A DNA stretch of 64,000 bases from Colias croceus (Eukaryota > Arthropoda > Insecta > Lepidoptera > Pieridae), in the NCBI RefSeq assembly GCF_905220415.1, contig NC_059546.1, forward strand, positions 7,440,001-7,504,000, given 5' to 3'. The notes below the pieces were generated by a model that was given only the letters and a program-made list of their open reading frames with translations, made no database searches and was not told the DNA's origin. Position numbers and translations under genes: made by a program. Positions 10,851 to 22,214 of the stretch are shown here, in pieces (position 1 is the first letter of the stretch; every line of letters starts with the position of its first letter).

Positions 10851-11037
10851 CTTCATCGTGCCACCAAGAATTTAACAGCGATGGATCGAAGCATGGCACT
10901 TTAACTTCACCACACTATCCCCTTGCTTATCCATCAAATACACATTGCCATTACGAGTTCTTTGGGAGAGGAAAAGAGAGAATTAGACTAATATTTCAAG
11001 ACTTCTTTTTCTATAAATCTCCGGACGGATCTTTAGA
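10851..11037 (+). CDS. CUB gene exon a (first half of CUB 1)
   Basis: The acceptor is TATTTTTCAG and the donor GTAAGT. It reads SSCHQEFNSDGSKHGTLTSP and on to FQDFFFYKSPDGSLE. GTLTSPHYPLAYP is the classic start of a CUB domain. It begins in phase 2 (two bases of a split codon). Confidence 0.88.
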
Positions 11038-13666
11038 GTAAGTTTAAAGTTTGTTACATAATAAATATTGTTGTGATTGTTTACTGTTTGTTATAATAAA
11101 TAAGTGGTTGTTTAATTAAATGGATTACCTTTTCCGAATCATATTGTGGAATTTCATATGTTTCATTCTGTAATAAGTAATTAAGTTTTACTTTGAAATT
11201 ATACTTAATTTAAAATAATTACATACTTACAATAAGCATTTAATTCATAAAAAATATTTCAATTTCAGTTGCACGAACATTGATTCCCTTCAAGCTTTTA
11301 TCAGTGTGGACGGGCGTTTAGAAAATGTTGCCACATTCTGCGGTGTTGATCTCCCGAAACCGATTATGTCGAACGGTCCAAAACTCATGTTGGAGTTTCG
11401 AGGAACGCAGTCGTCGAGGCATGCTAGGGGATTCAAGATATCATATTCATTTGTTGAAAGTAAGTATATAAATTAATTAAAAAATTTAATCTTCTATGAA
11501 ATTATGCAAAACTAATTTTACAAAAAAACCGCAATTTATACTTTTTGGACGTCTTTTCATCATTTGAAAACATGGATCAGCATAGCACAGCATAAGTACG
11601 GCATTGCAAAATTATTGTAACTCAAAATATTAATTTTTGACTAACAATAATTTTAATATTTTTAGGTTACATAACTACTTATTAGTTACTATAATAGTCC
11701 AATCAAAAAGTATTTTGATTATGAGAATACAAATAAAATACGGACCCAGACTTTTTCAACATTGTCCAGTCACTATCGTACGTTTAACGCTAGAATTTGA
11801 CGTAGGTACACATTGCATAGTTTTCTAGTTTTTAATTATTATATTCTATACTAGCAGTTTACCCGACCTGTGCCTAGGTTTACGCGATCAGTAGTTTCAC
11901 AATTTATTTGGCACAAAAAAAAAAGTTTTTATCTCTATGATATCACGAAAATTTACCTAATATCTATAACGTTTCACTTCCAGACTTCGGCATATCAACG
12001 GGTAGACAGCTCAAAGAGTTCCCCTGCGCGTTCGTGTTCAACAGCAGTGAGGCGCGGAATGGCACGTTCGCGTCTCCCAACTCGCCTGGCCCGTACCCGC
12101 GGGATACGGAGTGCTCGTACTTCTTCCACGGCGGACAGACTGAGAAAGTGCACCTGCATTTCACACACTTTGATATTGAGGGTGTATCTCCGTAAGTTCA
12201 ATTTCATTTAAGGAAACGGGTAAAATACAAAACATAGAGAGAAAACCCGATATAATATTATGTTACCACTTAATATAACGGGTATGCAAAATAAATAATA
12301 TGATACGGTCTATACTGATTCCAAAAAGGTCCCCACGTCACCAAAAAACCAGAGCTAATTACACTTTTTTCTTAAAAGATGTTTTTCATTATGGAGTCCA
12401 AATTTACAAATAAATATAATATTATGTAATAAAGGGACCATCAGAATAGTATGATCAAATAAATAAATTAGGGTCTCTTTAAAATATATACGTTGGTGAG
12501 CTTGTTGGCGTATTACACTCTTGTTTATAGCGCAAACATGATTAAGGTGGAATCAATTAATGACTTTAAAATAGTAATAATAAAGCGTACTTTAATCATA
12601 TGATGCTGACTACCGAGGTTGATTACATATTACTTACTAGCGATTTAATTACTCATGCTCAAACTACTTACTAAAACCAATTAGAAAAATCAATTTTAAA
12701 AAACGCAGAACGAATTTGTCTTATATTTATAGAACAAGTATCATGATCATGACATCATATTCTATATTTTGCTTATTTATGTCGAATTTTCCATACATTT
12801 TTATTTCTCAGACTTAGAAGTAATAGAGTTTATAAAAAAAATTTATCCTTATTCCAATTTCATTTATATTCCACCTAGTTAAGTAAAAGAAATATTTTTA
12901 AACTACTTGCAGTTCTTGCAGAACACATAAAATCTATTAAGTAATCAATATCTAACACAAATCTATTAAATTTTCAGGTGCGAAGCAGTTTCAGCGAGTG
13001 ATTACGTAGAATTTTCTAATTATATGACTGAAGACAATAGATACGGAAGATACTGTGGTCAGCAAAAGGAATTCCACGTGGAATCCGAACGAAACTTCTT
13101 CAAAGTGACATTCCGATCGAACGATCGATTAGATGGGACGGGCTTCAAAGCGATCTATCAATTTTTAGAAGCATCTGATGAATATCAAGCTCCAATGTCG
13201 GATTACGCATCATCAATCTTCCGTTAGTATTTATTGTTAATGATTGATTAAGAATTAGATACTGAAAGAACTGGTTATAAAATGTAAAGAACGTGAATAT
13301 TGAACTTGTGAAATTTAAAAACACCGCTTATGAGATAGATATGTATTAAAATACTACTGAAACAAAGCATAGAACCCGAACTAAAAATAATGTAACAGAT
13401 AGGATAAGACCAAAGACTTGAACCGATTCATGCACCGAGTACCGACAGTTACCTGCATAATGTTTAGATCGAAGTGATAAGATTTAAAAGACGACAATAC
13501 AATTTTATCATACCTATAGTTCTCAATTTTAACATAAAATTACTTAATACATTGTCCGCTTTTTAATGTAATCAATAATGTGTTTTTTTTTTTCATTTCA
13601 GCGTTGCGGTTGTGTTTACTACTCCTAGTCATCATTTTAACTCACCTTCATCGGCTATATCATTAA
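10851..13666 (+). CDS. Two-CUB-domain protein, 3' five exons, suppressor-of-lurcher-like
   Basis: Five exons (10851-11037, 11269-11459, 11984-12191, 12978-13222, 13602-13666) join in frame with GT..AG introns. CUB domain 1 (first two exons) has its four cysteines in SSCHQEF, THCHYEF, EDCTN and TFCGV. CUB domain 2 (exons 3-4) has FPCAF, TECSYFF, SPCEA and RYCGQ. The last exon encodes a hydrophobic tail (LRLCLLLLVIIL) then TAA, suggesting a C-terminal membrane or GPI anchor. Overall wording resembles insect proteins named 'suppressor of lurcher protein 1', relatives of the nematode SOL-1 glutamate-receptor auxiliary protein. That name is from memory. The first exon enters mid-codon, so the start and signal peptide lie upstream and were not found. 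Confidence 0.85.
11269..11459 (+). CDS. CUB gene exon b (second half of CUB 1)
   Basis: The acceptor is AATTTCAG and the donor GTAAGT. It completes Asp and reads CTNIDSLQAFI, ATFCGVDLPKPI, MLEFRGTQSSRHARGFKISY. The 'F..YCG' and 'GF..Y' positions of CUB are present. Confidence 0.88.
11984..12191 (+). CDS. CUB gene exon c (first half of CUB 2)
   Basis: The acceptor is CACTTCCAG and the donor GTAAGT. It reads NFGISTGRQLKEFPCAFVFN, then NGTFASPNSPGPYPRDTECS and HLHFTHFDIEGVSP. The exon is clearly more GC-rich than its introns. Confidence 0.88.
12978..13222 (+). CDS. CUB gene exon d (second half of CUB 2)
   Basis: The acceptor is ATTTTCAG. It reads CEAVSASDYVEFSNYM, RYGRYCGQQKEFHVESERNF, RSNDRLDGTGFKAIYQF. 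The end is either the donor GTTAGT at 13223 (spliced form) or, if not spliced, the in-frame stop TAG at 13225-13227, which lies inside the donor. Confidence 0.85.
13602..13666 (+). CDS. CUB gene exon e, hydrophobic C-terminal tail
   Basis: A strong acceptor (long T run, TTTCAG, ending at 13601) is followed in the right phase by PLRLCLLLLVIILTHLHRLYH and TAA (13664-13666). The 12-residue hydrophobic core fits a tail anchor or the uncleaved part of a GPI signal. The exon is short but phase, acceptor and hydrophobicity agree. Confidence 0.6.
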
Positions 13667-13853
13667 ATCAAGTGATATTAGGTTATTATAAATAGGTAGA
13701 CTAATCCTGTACATTTTGTACCATAGCCTGTGCCATACACTTGTATTTAAATCGTAGGAATTCAATATTTTCTATAAGCAAATGGTAAACTTTCCTATTA
13801 CCAGTAAAGCAATACGACACAATAATGTTTTATTCACGCAGGCACGTATTATA

Positions 13854-13859
13854 AATAAA
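13854..13859 (+). terminator. Polyadenylation signal of the CUB gene
   Basis: AATAAA is found about 190 bases after the exon e stop, followed by AT-rich sequence and a T/G-rich stretch ('tttgttgtgattttatt'), as expected for a cleavage site. Confidence 0.55.
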
Positions 13860-13869
13860 TTATATTAAA

Positions 13870-15110
13870 TTTTGTTGTGATTTTATTTTCTTTACCCACC
13901 TTTAATCATGTTCATACAGAAAACACAATAAGAACCATCAGGAGTTATTATATCAACCTTTTGGCAAAGGCACGCCTTGGCCATTGAATGAGAGATGATG
14001 AGATGAGAATATGGGCTACATACCTATTAATAATTAAAAAAAGGACAAAATGCCTTAAAATTGTAAGAACTAGACCAATTTTAAATAGCATTATCAAAAT
14101 CGGTTCAGTCAGTCGAAAGCATTATCAAAGTCGGTTCTAAGCCAAGGTAAAAATCCCAAAAAATACAATCGAATTGGCAGTATTGGGAACCTCCTTTTTC
14201 GTCAGTCAGTAAAGTACCTACATATTACGTTCTACACGGAATTCGAACCTATAGAAAATCTTTCATGTAAGCAGATTACGCATACCTAATATATTCTATT
14301 AATTTGGTTTGAATATTGTTGCAAACTACTACAATTTAGCCAAAAAATTCATCTAGTCTATAATTATTTTTGTTAAATTAGTTAGGGATATTATAAAGTA
14401 CTCAAAATGTGATAACCATTATTAGTTATTACTTAATGATAAGTAATTATGCACGTAGTTCTATTATATATTATATTCGGTGGCTTTAGGTACAATTTAA
14501 AAGCAATAAATTTAGAAGGTTAAATAAAAATATGAAGAAATTAACGTTATTTCTATGTATTTTTACAATCTTCTCTTTTATAACTTAAAAACGAATACAT
14601 TAAGTAGGTAGGTACCTACAGATCTAATAAAATTGCAGTTACTTAATCCGAAATAGGCAGGTTGTCAATAATAAAAAAAAAATATTGCTTTGCTTGTTAT
14701 CTTATTAAAGCCACAGTTGACAGATATAATACCTATACTACGTATGTATCTGTATATTGTGTTAAAGCATTCATTCTAATATATCTGCCAATAAGTAGTC
14801 TACTTTCGAATTATTATAATTCAAAGCTAATTTTGACACAATAATGAGCAATAACAGTATACAATTTAAGAGGTTTATTGTTGCTCTAGACGCAACGTGA
14901 CAAAAGAACATAATTCGCAAACATTTTCTTCCTGCTGCGGTTTAAATTTTACCGGAGTTGCGCAAGCTTACTTGAGCAAAACACTGCAACTTGCAATCGT
15001 AGCAAACTTGCATCGTATAGCCAATATAGCCAGCAGGTGTGTGGACTGTGGGGGCGCTGATTGTACGGTGTTCCGTTCATTTGCTGTCTCACTCAGACTC
15101 AGGCCAGTCC
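13870..15110. other. Intergenic DNA before the next promoter
   Basis: Mostly anonymous AT-rich sequence with no convincing coding frame. From about 14880 the base composition becomes more GC-rich, leading into the promoter at 15126. Confidence 0.4.
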
Positions 15111-15125
15111 CCTCTCTAGATAATG

Positions 15126-15169
15126 TGACGTCACTTCAGTACGAGTTTAGCCGCTAGTGGATATGGTTG
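15126..15169 (+). promoter_or_regulatory. Core promoter: CRE, Inr and DPE
   Basis: A perfect palindromic CRE (TGACGTCA, 15126-15133) lies directly before an arthropod initiator TCAGT (15136-15140, +1 at A15138). A downstream promoter element GGTTG sits at exactly +28 to +32 (15165-15169) and fits the RGWYV consensus. There is no TATA box. Inr plus DPE at this spacing, followed by an exon ending in a good donor, makes a real start site likely. Confidence 0.65.
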
Positions 15170-15398
15170 TGTGCGATTGAAGCGTTTTGTGCGGGAACTT
15201 TTCACGATTTGTACTTTTAGCAAAGTTTTCGGCAATCGTATGAGATTTTTGTGTGAAAGAATCGGAGTTATCTCTTAAACTAGTGTGGATTGTTGTGTTG
15301 GATCTGTTATTGTGGACACAGGTGTCACATTCCAGTAGGCGCCGATACAGCCTCCGTACCCTATAGGCAGGTGGACAATAAGCCCTATTTTGTTAAAT
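15138..15398 (+). other. Noncoding first exon (5' UTR) of a gene running right
   Basis: The exon would run from the Inr to the donor at 15399 (AAAT then GTAAGT followed by a T run). It is GC-richer than its surroundings and holds only very short upstream open frames (starting at the ATGs near 15163 and 15240), no long coding frame. A second possible donor (GGCAG then GTGGAC) lies at 15370. The gene is not identifiable because no coding exon on this strand was found in the following 47 kb. Confidence 0.55.
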
Positions 15399-16706
15399 GT
15401 AAGTTTTTTACTTTTATTATTCTATCAATGAACGGTATTAATATGTAGTTCATATTTTGAAATTTGAAGCTTACATTTTAATATTTCTATGGTATTGTTT
15501 GACGATCAATTAAAAAAGTTCGACACGCGTTTGGTAAAGTTGACAACGCGTTGTTTTGCAACTTTTTGAAAGTCTCATTATCACAGTATTACAATATTAT
15601 TTCCTATCATTATTCTGTATTGAACCGTTTAAAATAGTCTTTGATTTATGTAAACAAAGATTTGCTTGTAACAAACAAATTTAACAAGTAAACAAGATAT
15701 TTAAACTTAAACTACCTAGGTACCTACCTACCTATAATTTTTTGCTTTACGATTTAGAAACATACAAAAACAACAACTTGAATGATTTTATCTAAATATT
15801 ATGCATAATTATTAGGTATATCATGATAATATCTTTTAAAACAAAATGGTGCCCTATCATTTATTAAAATTGATTGTAATTTTATATTAATCACATACCT
15901 ACCCGGAGAGTTATTTCACAAAATAAGCCTCAAGCTACTTGTAGGCCGGTGCCATTATTGATAAATTACTATTGGGATATAGGTAGGTACCTAGGTAGTA
16001 ATATTAAATGATTAAGTAGATGATCATGGTATTGTTCATTTGTTACAATAGTAGCCTAATCTTATGTTTAGATCAAACAGTAGATTATATTATAATCATC
16101 TTTCTGATACCTTTCCGATTGCAGGTGCAATCGTTACCATGATGATTTGCCAATATAAACTTATTTTTAAATAGAATAGGTAATTATAATTGATACATTG
16201 TTGACTTAAAAACAATTAGTTAATTGAAACTAAATACATAGTCCGTAGGTACCTTACCTACTCGTAATGGGAACTCACTACCTACAAAGTAAAAAGTTCT
16301 TCATGCAGTCCAATTTTCAAACCCACAAAATTACCTAGAACCTATTGAAAACTTTTGCGTGTTGCGTAAAGTCTTATTAACTTGTAATCGCCTAGTCTCA
16401 TCTGTACTAAATATATTTTTCTCAGCATTAAATTATCAGGTGAGAACCGTGTAATGATTAAAGAACGGATGCCGCTCGTTACCGATGTCGAAGCGTAATT
16501 AATTATCAATCGTTGCGATAGTTTGAATGATTTTCAATTTAACGTCATAGGTAACTGTTATTTGTGATGTAGGTAGGTAGGTAACACGGATTTGTTCCAG
16601 ACGAATGCTCTGGACTCTGGAAGATTAGAATGGCCACGTTAGTTTGATCTTGAATACGAATCTGAGCTTATTAGTGGTCGTAGGTAGTGTATGTTAAACA
16701 TTTGTT
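15399..16706 (+). other. Start of long first intron, no other feature
   Basis: AT-rich sequence with GGTAGGTA/ACCTACCT runs (for example 15714-15735). No exon was found. Confidence 0.4.
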
Positions 16707-16946
16707 ACCCGACTTCAAAAAAAAGGAGGAGGTTATTAATTCGGACGGTATGTTTTTTTTATGTATGTACACCGATTACTCCGAGGTTTCTGAACCGATT
16801 TACGTGATTCATTTTTGTTCGATGCGGGATGGTGCCGAATTGGTCCCATAAAAATTTTATTCGGATAGGCCCAGTAGTTTTTATTTTATGAGCATTTTTG
16901 TATGTACATATTTGTAAATGTTGCAAGTGCAAGTTTGAAGTCGGTT
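16707..16946. mobile_element. Short element with CCGACTTCAAA inverted ends
   Basis: It begins ACCCGACTTCAAA and ends TTTGAAGTCGGTT, exact inverted complements over 11 bases. The inside carries words such as 'accgattactccgaggtttc' and 'cccatnaaaattttat', which I recall as a very common moth repeat. No coding capacity. Confidence 0.65.
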
Positions 16947-18468
16947 GTTTTTAACGCAGGCGCAGTTATCACGTCATGTTGTTGTTTTTAGTTTTACGCA
17001 GGTATTGTATAATTTACAAGGAATAAAGTTTTTGAAACTTGTTGTTAACTACCTAGGTATAAGAAACTGATATTATAAAAGTCGGTATCACATTTTAAAA
17101 TACGCTACCTAGGTATAAGGCTATAAATTGTAAATTGTAATTGCAGTAAGTAGTAATACCTACTCAATAAAAATATAACAATAATAGCTTTCGACAGTTG
17201 TGGAACACAGACATATAATATGTCTGTGTTCTGGAACCTACCTTCTAATTAATTATTATTAGAAGTTGAAAATCGCTAACACCTGTGTTCATCTTCACAT
17301 TCATTTTTTTTGTTAGGTATTTTTCACGATTAAAACCAACTGAAAAGGCCTTGACTAAACTAGAATTTTTAATATTCTTAAGTACCTAAGTAAATATTTG
17401 GAAATGTTATTTAATTATACAAAAGCAAAGATATGAGAAAATTAAATATCCTAGAGGTGATTGGGTGAGTTGCCAGCCATATTGACCTTAACATTCTCGA
17501 TATATTTTATTGCCATTTACAAAGAATGGCTTTAATTTTAATTTTTAAGCTCAAATTCGATATTTATAATGAGTTTTAATTCACTTTTAACCTTGGTTTA
17601 TGTTTAATTTCAATTGACTTTATTCTGAAATCAAAACTAGTAGGTTACTACCTAGAGATGTAGATAGATAGGGTGTATGCTTATACCTATTTATAAGTTA
17701 CGGATAAACCTAGTAGCACAGAATTACAATTGTAATACTGTGCCAGTAGCTTCTAAATTTAGAAAATTATTTTATTTATTAGTTATTACATAATTACTCA
17801 ATTTAACCGGATGAATCCACGGAATGTTAGTAGGTAACTAGTGTCAAATAATTTTGAAGAAAAAGAATTCAAAAGATTTTAACTAAGCATTTTTAATTAT
17901 GTTCGTCATCAAGCTAAAGAATTCAAATAAAAACATGCGTGGGTGTAAAATTACCTTTAATTGGTTCCGTTATTTTGCTAATAAAAAATAATGGTTCGTC
18001 TTTGTTTTGACCGTGTCTAATTTTTTTGTTGTTAAACGCTTTGACACTTGATATTTTGTGTATAGATACTGTAAGTAAATGTTTTGCGATGAGTTCGGTT
18101 TAATCGATTATTCACGGTATTTTTTAACTTGAATCTTGACACTAAATTGTAATCGATTAACTATTACAGTATTTTTTTTTTCGTGTTTGATAAAAAGTGA
18201 CTGAATATTATGTATTATATGAGAGATAATTTGCATATGTATCACAGTTAGTAATATCGGTTATTCTTCACGGTTCTATAAAGTTGAAATCAATACGATA
18301 TTCGGATTGTAGGTTACAACTTTCCAGATTTCATCGAGTAACTAGATAGCAGTAGGACTAATGAACATAAAAGAAGGATGTTATCAAAGTAGGTAATAGC
18401 CCGAGAAAATTAAACCGAAAATGGTCCATTAGCTGAAATAATTCGTGTAGTTTCGAAAATCGCTACAG
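16947..18468 (+). other. Intron sequence, one small perfect palindrome
   Basis: No coding exon seen. A perfect 13-bp hairpin sits at 17203-17231 (see findings). The rest is AT-rich. Confidence 0.4.
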
Positions 18469-18562
18469 ATTCCTTGACATGTCCAGATGATCATATCGAA
18501 AGTCCTCAAGGGTGGGGTGGTGAGCAAAGGGTGTAGGGGAGGTCCAAAGGACCCTTTGTTAT
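18469..18562 (+). repeat. Dispersed repeat, copy 1
   Basis: It shares 'attccttgacatgtccag' and the following 'atgatcatatcgaaagt', then a G-rich tract and '(a)tcaaaggaccttt', with the copy at 36515-36610. Both are followed by T-rich sequence. The family is unassigned. Confidence 0.7.
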
Positions 18563-19854
18563 ATTTTTAATAAGAATATGTTACTAAAGGTTTTTGTTTC
18601 ATACCTATGCAGCAGACAGGAAACTTAATAAATCATAACCAAAGACAGAAATCCCATCGCAGTGTGCGTATGTAAAATAGGTACCTACATATTATAGCGT
18701 ATGCGTATGTTATCTGATAATTATGTCAATTAGTAATCAATAGGGGTACGTATTAATTATGTTCATATTCACTACTAATTAATGAATTTCCCATGTTTAT
18801 GAATAACTTAGAAAGTTACAAGCTGTGTACATATTATGATTATTATAAATCCGGCATAATTTGTGTTCGAGACTATTTTTGGGTAAAAAAGATATTTAGA
18901 AGCATATTAGTTACCTACGTAATTGAAAATAATCAAGAAAATAGTTACTTTATTAATTCCAAATACCTCAATTCGCTAACAATAACTATTGGCAAATAAT
19001 TAAGTAAATACAAGACTGACTGGCAATGCTAGCTGATTTATGTCTTTACCGAGTTGGCATATAACTTTCAATAAAATATGTGACGGTTCAAGGTACGAGG
19101 CACGAAATCCATTTAGCTTCCATTTCTAGTTGTTCAATGGACACCTTATAAGGATTGTTCTTAGTAGCACACATGCATATATACGATCAATGCTGATGTA
19201 TTGTTTCGTGTTTGTTTGCAAGCGTGTTGTGAATGAGAAATCGATTATGGTCTATTTAAATATATTTAAATAAAGACAATAGTATTTAACATGTGAATAA
19301 TAGTTTTTGTGGGTAATTTGTACCTAAGAAATATCAGATTTTTTTGTCCCATTGTTCCGATACCACGTGCGTGACATCAAGCGGTTATTCCAAGTATATT
19401 CCATCAATCACGTAACTTAAATTTGATAAATGTACACAATTTTGATTATAGGTACTCTTTCTATGGAATCCCGAAAAATACATATGTAGGTACACTTCTT
19501 AAAAAATTAGGCTCGAATTCAATTTTTTTTTAATAAACTTACCAAATACGCATTTGCCGTTATCAACCTTTTTTCCAAACAATATTAGTTTAGATAAGAT
19601 TTCAACATTTAGATAAATATTACAGTTACCATCGCTAAATTTTGTCAAATTACACCCGGTCATAGTTTTAAAACAATTAATATACCCTTGCTCTAAATAA
19701 AACACATTAGTTATGCAAATATGTTAAACAATATGCGTGATTATAAATTCGATGTTGTCTTTATTAATTCTGTGCGGATTGTTGAATACATAATGTTGAT
19801 TTTATAGCGGATCGTTACCACGGTCTATATTTTTTTATACTCTACTAGCTTCCG
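18563..19854 (+). other. Intron sequence, no feature seen
   Basis: Long AT-rich frames on both strands (for example near 18793 and 19499) have residue compositions expected of random AT-rich DNA and lack splice context. Confidence 0.4.
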
Positions 19855-20165
19855 CCCGCGACTCCGTCCGCGCGGTAAAATTAAGAAAAATTAAGATTTA
19901 TTTTTTTCTACGTATTTTTCCGGGATAAAAAGTATCCTATTTTATGCCCAGGATAATAAGGTATAATTATACCAAGTTTCATCGAAATCGAACCGTTAGT
20001 TTTCACGTGATGCCTTCACATACAGACAGACAGACAGACAGACAGACAAAAATTTTTTTAATCACATATTTGGGTTTGGTATCGATCCAGTAACACCCCC
20101 TGCTATTTATTTTTTCAATATTTTCAATGTACAGAATTGACCCTTCTACAGATTTATTATATGTA
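19846..20165 (-). mobile_element. Repeat with CTAG and GC-rich terminal block, (CAGA)n inside
   Basis: It starts CTAGCTTCCGCCCGCGACTC and includes 'ttcatcgaaatcgaacc', a (CAGA)n run at about 20025-20048 and 'cagtaacaccccctgc'. The GC-rich block next to CTAG is the 3' end read on the minus strand. I know this pattern as a very frequent moth repeat (RTE- or Helitron-like). Confidence 0.6.
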
Positions 20166-20672
20166 TAGATTAGTGATGAAATTTATTTTTTCCGACTATG
20201 GTTGTCGTTTTAGCCTACTGGCTTTTTATGATGTCCCAGCCGTAATGAGACAATGGCTCCGTTAAATTTAGAAATCGTTTTTTTTTCAGTATACCTAGGT
20301 CTGTATCACAGCTAATCTTAATGAAATATGTATAGCCTACTAGAATGTATGACTGGTTTTAGGTTTTGAACATATTTATCTTGTTTTCAAAAAATATGTT
20401 TATCATACGTAATTTATTCTAAGCTTATTTTAATACCTATACTTACCTAGGTACCTAATTTTATTCGTAAAGCCGCTCCTTTTGTTTTTGTTTTTTAATC
20501 ATGGACCCTTAGATTACAAAATAAAGTACAGATGGAGCATGACAACCGCCCGTCCGCGTCGCCCTTGTCAAAGAAAATACGAAATCAAAAACAAATACGT
20601 CGCTACACCAGTGCTATAGCGCATATAGTGTCATACAATACGTCAAAAAGGGTTTGCAATTTTAGTAAAAAA
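20166..20672 (+). other. Intron sequence, no feature seen
   Basis: Anonymous sequence. A slightly GC-rich patch near 20545-20625 ('ccgcccgtccgcgtcgcc') precedes the THAP remnant and could be its old 5' region. Confidence 0.35.
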
Positions 20673-20770
20673 ATGCCGTCTTGTGATAATAAAACGCTGT
20701 AAAATTTGTTCCAGAAAACAAAAAAAAAAGATAAAACATCGTTTCACAGGTTTTCTGTAGATTATTTGGC
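20673..20770 (+). pseudogene. Broken THAP zinc-finger N-terminus
   Basis: ATG at 20673 reads MPSC, then the sense moves by frameshift through IIKRCKICSRKQKKK to DKTSFHRFSVDYL. MPSC...C...K(D)ISFHRFP is the signature start of THAP domains, found in P-element-like transposases and host proteins. At least two frameshifts, one at a run of ten A, and stops break the frame, so it is not functional. The zinc-binding C..H pair at the domain end was not found. Confidence 0.55.
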
Positions 20771-20971
20771 TGATTTATTTCTTTAATACGAATAATAATT
20801 TTACAGATATGAAGGAATACAAAACTTCAACGTATTTTGCCAGTATTTTGAAAATGAATTTGCCATTTTTATTGGTAAAACGGTAAAATGGTTAAAGGAT
20901 CTTCAGGGTAATGCTGTTGGATTTTTCGATCGTGAATGTGATTATTTGTATAGTGCACTAAAGGTTCATGA

Positions 20972-21873
20972 TAATTGACAACATTTCAAAATTTTAAGCA
21001 ACTTATTTTTTTATTTTAATGAAAACTAGATCAAAAATTATGATACATGTATTTTTTGCTTTTTCTAAATATCGAAGTTTTCATTCATCTTTTTGAGTTT
21101 TAAAATCATCTCATTCTAAAATGTCGTAAGCGCCAAATGACGTCATACATACGGAGGAATACATTTTTTCCTTTGCCACATACCTACTAGTTTAAATTAA
21201 AAAGAAATCTTGACAGTTGACATTTTGGCACATTTGTCACTTTGATTCGTCAAGTTTTGTAAATATTGTTAATTGTTATTTGCTGATCCAAATTTTAAAC
21301 AAAAGAAACTTATTCAAAAGTACTGATGATGATGACTTTATGCAGGATTTGTTAAGGGGTGCTGGAAATTTCTGGGAAGCAAATATACTATCCGAAAAAC
21401 GTTGGAAAGTGTTAAATAAATACAACTTTTAGTAAGTAAACAAAGTCTTTTATTTCAAGAAAATTATGAACACTATAGGCACTATTTGTATAATATAAAT
21501 AAATTTGTCCAACTCCAATCAAACAAACATCGCGGTAATGAGATTAAATTAAAAAACCAAAACACAATAACACGATTTAAAAGTTTGTTGACATGATTAA
21601 TTCACAAAAATGACATTATTATGAAATTTGACACATGCCATACCCTGTAAATGTCAGTGATAGTTTTTTTTTAACTTTTTTTAAATTAGGCTAAGGCTCA
21701 TTTTTATTCCTCCGTATGTATGACGTCATCATCACATTTATCGTTTTTATTTAATTTCTCTTAAAATATGCGATAAAAAAATGAAATAATTTTTTTTCTG
21801 TAATCGCAAGAGCAAAATAAAGAAACGGTATTTTTCTTTTATGGCCTTATAAAAAATGAAATGTTGTCAATTA
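20972..21873. mobile_element. Outer inverted-end element containing a second element
   Basis: TAATTGACAACATTTCA (20972-20988) is repeated exactly as its inverse at 21857-21873. Between them sits a complete second inverted-end element (21137-21729). The arms outside the inner element are about 150 and 130 bases of AT-rich DNA. It is consistent with a small non-autonomous DNA element that later received another. Confidence 0.55.
21137..21729. mobile_element. 593-bp inverted-end element (MITE-like)
   Basis: The ends match for about 25 bases: ATGACGTCATACATACGG and onward at 21137 and its inverse ending at 21729. The outer 8 bases TGACGTCA form a palindrome, so they could be a target duplication or part of the ends. 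An internal open frame (21217-21432) shows no family likeness. Confidence 0.7.
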
Positions 21874-22214
21874 TTAGATTATTTTAATAAGCATAATACA
21901 TTATTTTGTTACTTTTATAAATATCATAGTCGTTTGTCATAGTCGTTTTCGCTAGCGATTTAATTTATGTGAACTCCATGATGGATATGATGAAAATAAA
22001 GTGTCCCGTATTCTCGACTAAAAACTACCGCTATTCGTATTCATATATTATGAAAAATAAAAAATAATATAATTATTATAGTTAATATTGAAACTTTTTT
22101 TATGTAATTTATTTAATAAAAAATTGAATACAATTTTTTTGTCCATATATAACTTTAGTAGGCAGGTACTTTATGTAATAAAAGAATTTAAATAAAAATT
22201 AAATTTTGACTTCT

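Noticed and set aside
14897..15157. 86-codon frame before the CRE-Inr-DPE promoter
   Set aside because: It overlaps the promoter elements themselves and has no likeness to a family. It is probably open because the region is GC-richer.
16420..16450. Possible ratchet site TATCAG|GTGAGA
   Set aside because: The pyrimidine tract is interrupted by another CAG (TTTTTCTCAG) 15 bases earlier. Too weak to claim.
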